Assembly: GCA_017795105.1 (NCBI GenBank)
Contig: CP051247.1
Coordinates: 2,108,001-2,172,000 of the forward strand
Source of the DNA: Planctomycetaceae bacterium
Lineage (GTDB): Bacteria; Planctomycetota; Planctomycetia; Planctomycetales; Planctomycetaceae
Length of the DNA stretch: 64,000 bases
Direction of reading: 5' to 3'
Positions within the stretch are counted from its first letter, which is position 1. Each line of letters opens with the position of its first letter. Under the pieces are notes generated by a model. That model saw only the letters and a program-made list of their open reading frames with translations. It was not told the origin of the DNA and searched no databases. A program made the position numbers and the translations under genes. Positions 58,304 through 64,000 of the stretch are shown one piece after another.

Positions 58304-60190
58304 TTAGAGCTTGGGAATGTTCTTGGGCTTGGGCGGCTGCTTCGCCATCTGCTTCTTCTTCTCTTCCTCAGCCAGAAGCAGCATCGGATCGTTGGGGTTG
58401 GCCCCATTCATGCTCGGCACGTCGCGGAAGAATTCGTGCCATTCCCAGCCGAGAGCCTGTTCCTTCTCGCGGCGAGCGAGCATTTCCCACGGCGTGCCGG
58501 GATGCTCGGTGATGACGCGAGTCAGATATTCGTCGGCCTGTTCGGCGAGCTTCTTCACGGTCGAGCCGGAAGAGATTTCCTCAGACGGAACCATTCGCCA
58601 GTGGTTGTTCTTGTCGTCTTCGAACTTCTTCGGCGACGACTTCATTTCAGCACACATTTCATTATACCCGAGCGCCCGGGCCCGCATGGCCAGAACACGA
58701 CCAACAGCCAGATCAAAGCCGGCACGCCAGCGGGGTTCAACGAGCTTGTCGCGATCCTTAACGCCGGACTCAAGAATGCCCATCAGCTGCTGCAACTGGT
58801 AGTCGAGCACGGCGAGCGGCTTCTGAGCTTCGGTTACCTGCTGGCGGAGAATGTTATCGGTATCGGCTCGGAACTGCAGTGTCGGAATTGGAATCGAGTT
58901 GACCCGCGATTGCTGGGCAGCCATCAACAGAGCCGCCTTGGCTTTGTTCTTGCGAAGTTCCAGATCGACCAGCCGAATCGGGCGATAATCGGGGGCATAG
59001 CTCCGCATGATCGCCGGATCAAAGCTCGTGGCGTCCTGAACGTCAGCCGAAACGAGATAGAGGCCGCCGGTTTCCGCACAAAGTCGAGTGAGAGCGTACG
59101 GGCCGAAGCTGGCCGACATCTGATCGTACTGACGCTGATTGCCGCCCCAGAAGGGCAGTTGGAGACGCTCGGGGTAAATCGTTTCCGGACCCTGGTCGGT
59201 CGGAATATCCATCGTGAAGGACTGGCCGTTCTCTTCCCACGTGGTGGTTACGAACGCCTGGTCACGACCGAAGACGGCTGCGTTTCCGACACAGTAAACC
59301 GGCATGCCGAGTCGCTTGTTGAAGTTGATCGTCTTTTCGAGCAACTCAACGTCGTCCCCTTTTTCATCCGTCACGATGATCAGCATTACGTTGCGGCGGA
59401 GTTTCGTTTTGTAGCTCTGCCAGCGGTTGGACACCTTACTGACGGCGTCGAACACGAACTCTTTGCCGCTGGTATCCGATTCGATTTCACGGATGGCCTT
59501 GATGAGCTCGGAGACATCGGTCACCGGCTTCTCGGTGATGAACTTCGTCGTCTGCCCATAGCTCACGACGGCCGTTTCGAGAGGAATCTTTTCCTTCTTC
59601 GAGGCATCGAGCATGCCGAGCTGCTTGTAGACGATTTCGAATCGCTTGGCGATCGCTTCGCGGCGTTCTTCGAGCGAGCCAGAGGCATCGAACAGCCAGA
59701 TGGCGAGCGTCGGCTTGTCGTTCAGCGAGGTGGCGATCTCGAGCGTCAGCCGATCCATCGCCCCTTCGACGCCGCCGGTGTGCTCGGTCTGTCCGGCAAC
59801 TTCCACGGCTTCGACCAGTTCGGCGTCACTGGGACGGCTCACCAGGTCGGTATTGGGCATCTCGACTTCGAGCAGCTCTTCTTCGAGTTTCTCCTGTACG
59901 GGATCCTTTTCTGCCTGTTGAGGATCCTGAGTGGCGGCCAGCGAAGCAGAAAGGGTGTCGAAGTTCGCTTCGGTCCCAAGCTGATCGGCCACGGTGACGT
60001 CGAAGATGTATTTCTCGTCGAGTGGCTCGTCAATTGCACTGCTCAAGAGCAGATTTCGATCAGGGTTTTGAGCCACGTAAGTAATGCTCGCCATGAGCAT
60101 CATGATGACAACGTGGACAGCAAGGCTAATCGCCCAGGCGGGCGCGTCCTTGGCCCGGTCGATGTACGATTGGGGAGATTTATTCAACAT
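58304..60190 (-). CDS. membrane-anchored von Willebrand factor A protein (VWA 2)
   Basis: From the ATG at 60190 (MLNKSPQSYIDRAKD) the protein has 628 residues, the same as VWA 1. An upstream in-frame extension to 60406 lacks the family start and is rejected. Transmembrane helix about 18-40, linker to 150, VWA metal site D168-A-S-G-S172 (IWLFDASGSL), IVTDEKGDD, and a C-terminal HPGTPWEMLARREKEQALGWEWHEFF. It is the first gene of the two-gene operon, with 66 bases to VWA 1. The short N-terminal tail and helix resemble TonB-like anchors. Confidence 0.88.
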   Translation of the reverse strand: MLNKSPQSYIDRAKDAPAWAISLAVHVVIMMLMASITYVAQNPDRNLLLSSAIDEPLDEKYIFDVTVADQLGTEANFDTLSASLAATQDPQQAEKDPVQEKLEEELLEVEMPNTDLVSRPSDAELVEAVEVAGQTEHTGGVEGAMDRLTLEIATSLNDKPTLAIWLFDASGSLEERREAIAKRFEIVYKQLGMLDASKKEKIPLETAVVSYGQTTKFITEKPVTDVSELIKAIREIESDTSGKEFVFDAVSKVSNRWQSYKTKLRRNVMLIIVTDEKGDDVELLEKTINFNKRLGMPVYCVGNAAVFGRDQAFVTTTWEENGQSFTMDIPTDQGPETIYPERLQLPFWGGNQRQYDQMSASFGPYALTRLCAETGGLYLVSADVQDATSFDPAIMRSYAPDYRPIRLVDLELRKNKAKAALLMAAQQSRVNSIPIPTLQFRADTDNILRQQVTEAQKPLAVLDYQLQQLMGILESGVKDRDKLVEPRWRAGFDLAVGRVLAMRARALGYNEMCAEMKSSPKKFEDDKNNHWRMVPSEEISSGSTVKKLAEQADEYLTRVITEHPGTPWEMLARREKEQALGWEWHEFFRDVPSMNGANPNDPMLLLAEEEKKKQMAKQPPKPKNIPKL

Positions 60191-60531
60191 GAATGCAAAC
60201 TCCACGCAGTTCCTGACAGAGAGTAGATACCGGGAGAATCCTGTCTCCACGCCTGCGACTCTACGGAGCCGCCCGTTCACGATACCCGGAAAAATCAGGG
60301 ATCTCAAGCAGATCCCGCTCAATTCCCGGAGCCATGACAACTTGCGTGATTGCAGGCGAAGGCTCGCTTTTCCAAGCATTCGCAGGACCGGGCCTATGTA
60401 ATTCACCTCATCGCGAGCACGATCCTTCGCGAAAATCCGGCCGCGATGACCTGTTTTTCGACGAATTGTGCGGTCGGAACCCCTCAGCTGACCCGATACC
60501 TACTAAAATCGACCTGTAGCGGAGAGATTTC
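60191..60531. other. intergenic between divergent VWA and hydrolase genes
   Basis: 341 bases hold the two promoters. I see no further gene, no repeat shared with other intergenic regions and no RNA gene. Confidence 0.4.
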
Positions 60532-61515
60532 GTGATCCAAGTCAGCACGATCACCGACAGCGGTGCGCCAGTGTCCAAGTTTATCTTCCAATTGAAGCGT
60601 CAGGACGGAATTGTCCTGCACGGAAGGCGATGGGAACCGGAATCCAATCCGGCCCTGCCGAGATATCTGGTTATCACACATGGGGCCTGCGAACACGGCG
60701 GACGTTACGTTCAGCTGAGAGAACGGGCCGCAGCTGCGGGCTGGACGACCATCGCGGTCGATCTTCGCGGCCACGGCAACTCGACCGGAAATTATGTCCA
60801 CGTCGACCGCTTCGACGAATACACCGACGACCTCCGAGCAGTCTGCGAAGACCAGCAGCTTCCGCCGGAACGGACCGTCCTGCTCGGGAACAGTATGGGA
60901 GGGCTGATCACCCTTCGCACTGTTCAGTCCTACTGGCGGGACAAGGGAATCAATCTCTGCACGGGGATGATCCTGACATCGCCGCTGCTGGCGATTAAAC
61001 ACCCGATCGAAAGTTGGAAGAAGGCAATCTCGGGCACGTTGTCGAAGTACCTGCCGCGAACCCGCTTTCGCAGCACGATCGACAACAGCCTGCTCTGCCA
61101 CGATCCGGATATTCTGCGTCGGAAGGTCGAGGATCCGCTCATTCGCAGCACGGTCACGGCCCGCTGGTTCTGCGAAGTCGATCGCGCTCTGCAGCATGCC
61201 TTCGCCGAAACCGATTCCGTTCGCGTGCCGACACTGGTTCTCCAGGGAGGAGCCGATCATGTGGTCGATCCGCTGGCGACGCGGGCCTGGGCCGAGCAGG
61301 TTCAAGCACACGGTTCCATCGAAGGACCGGCTTCAAGGAATCGTCTGCCGCTCATCCAGTTCCATTCACTTCCGGGCTGGTACCATGAAGTGCTGAATGA
61401 ACCGGGTGCCGACGCGATTCGAGGGGCCATCCTGAAATTCGCCGAACAGGCGGTCGGCCCCCAGAGCCGGTTGTCTGCTTCGCCTCTTTCGCCGATCAAT
61501 CTGGCGGGCTGCTAG
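60532..61515 (+). CDS. alpha/beta hydrolase (monoacylglycerol lipase/lysophospholipase-like)
   Basis: Start is a GTG at 60532 with a GGAG site upstream. 327 residues, no signal peptide. The oxyanion motif HGACEHGGRY is at about 50-59, the nucleophile S121 in GNSMGG, the acid D242 or D246 in QGGADHVVD, and the histidine H285 in PGWYHEV. This is the serine hydrolase layout of monoglyceride lipases. It ends 40 bases before a hairpin and converges on the sigma-factor gene. Confidence 0.9.
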   Translation: MIQVSTITDSGAPVSKFIFQLKRQDGIVLHGRRWEPESNPALPRYLVITHGACEHGGRYVQLRERAAAAGWTTIAVDLRGHGNSTGNYVHVDRFDEYTDDLRAVCEDQQLPPERTVLLGNSMGGLITLRTVQSYWRDKGINLCTGMILTSPLLAIKHPIESWKKAISGTLSKYLPRTRFRSTIDNSLLCHDPDILRRKVEDPLIRSTVTARWFCEVDRALQHAFAETDSVRVPTLVLQGGADHVVDPLATRAWAEQVQAHGSIEGPASRNRLPLIQFHSLPGWYHEVLNEPGADAIRGAILKFAEQAVGPQSRLSASPLSPINLAGC

Positions 61516-61553
61516 AGCAAAGCCCCTATCGACAACAGACACGATCAACGCAT

Positions 61554-61588
61554 GAAGCCCGCGTCTCCGAAGAAACGCGGGCTTCATT
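61554..61588. terminator. hairpin between convergent genes
   Basis: GAAGCCCGCGT at 61554-61564 pairs with ACGCGGGCTTC at 61575-61585. On the plus strand ATTCTTAATT follows, a weak T-rich tail. It lies between the hydrolase (plus) and the sigma factor (minus) and probably serves both. Confidence 0.7.
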
Positions 61589-61612
61589 CTTAATTACAGG
61601 TTGAGCAGGAAA

Positions 61613-64000
<2,388 letters not shown>

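Noticed and set aside
58436..60226. 596-residue plus-strand frame antisense to the VWA 2 gene
   Set aside because: No domain or signal peptide, low-complexity composition, and the minus strand encodes an evident VWA protein.
60191..60406. 72-residue N-terminal extension of the VWA 2 frame
   Set aside because: The extension lacks homology-like features, while Met at 60190 gives the same short tail and helix as the paralog and the same total length of 628.

Overview
The window is chromosomal DNA of a planctomycete (PVC superphylum). The evidence is the density of families that are mostly planctomycetal: PSCyt1/PSCyt2 (DUF1549/DUF1553) secreted cytochromes paired with DUF1501 proteins, a DUF1592-DUF1552 pair, a 1,360-residue propeller/cytochrome/DUF6807 fusion, three secreted sulfatases, and a sigma-70 factor with extra N-terminal helix-turn-helix modules. 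Genus cannot be fixed by eye. No rRNA, tRNA, CRISPR array or intact mobile element was seen.

Layout. 1-3.8 kb: the end of an unknown gene, two small overlapping genes, a sulfatase and a zinc metallopeptidase-like protein. 4-10.7 kb, minus strand: nrfH-nrfA (dissimilatory nitrite reduction to ammonium), then an RND adaptor and permease. 11.3-25.4 kb: a divergent carbohydrate locus. Leftward from a 163-bp intergenic region run a DHDPS-like aldolase/lyase, a PL22 oligogalacturonate-lyase-like protein, an arylsulfotransferase and a heparinase-like protein. Rightward run a LacI regulator, the giant fusion and a sodium:solute symporter. This looks like a (sulfated) polyuronate utilisation regulon. 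25.4-28.9 kb: a scar of two decayed genes (recombinase N-terminus and DUF1501 C-terminus), then a sulfatase overlapping a bEBP-like regulator whose ATPase motifs are degenerate. 29-33.7 kb: small membrane or secreted proteins, DUF58, a GmhA-like SIS isomerase and a repeat cluster. 33.7-41.9 kb: DUF1592-DUF1552 pair, a hypothetical, a repeat-rich intergenic stretch, a sulfatase and a DUF1801 protein. 41.9-55.6 kb: two DUF1549/1553-DUF1501 modules flanking an operon of three paralogous membrane proteins and a ferritin-like protein. 55.6-56.3 kb: an array of palindromic repeats. 56.3-60.2 kb: two tandem 628-residue von Willebrand A proteins. 60.5-64 kb: an alpha/beta hydrolase, the HTH-sigma factor and the start of an exported protein.

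Common theme. Most genes serve secretion-dependent breakdown of sulfated or uronic-acid polysaccharides (sulfatases, ASST, PL22, heparinase-like, cytochrome modules, SSS uptake), beside respiratory nitrite ammonification and efflux. The candidates for undescribed biology are the repeated cytochrome/DUF1501 modules, the giant fusion in the LacI locus, the degenerate bEBP coupled to a sulfatase, the three-paralog membrane family, the twin VWA proteins and the HTH-sigma fusion. All functional statements are by eye from motifs; no database search was run.
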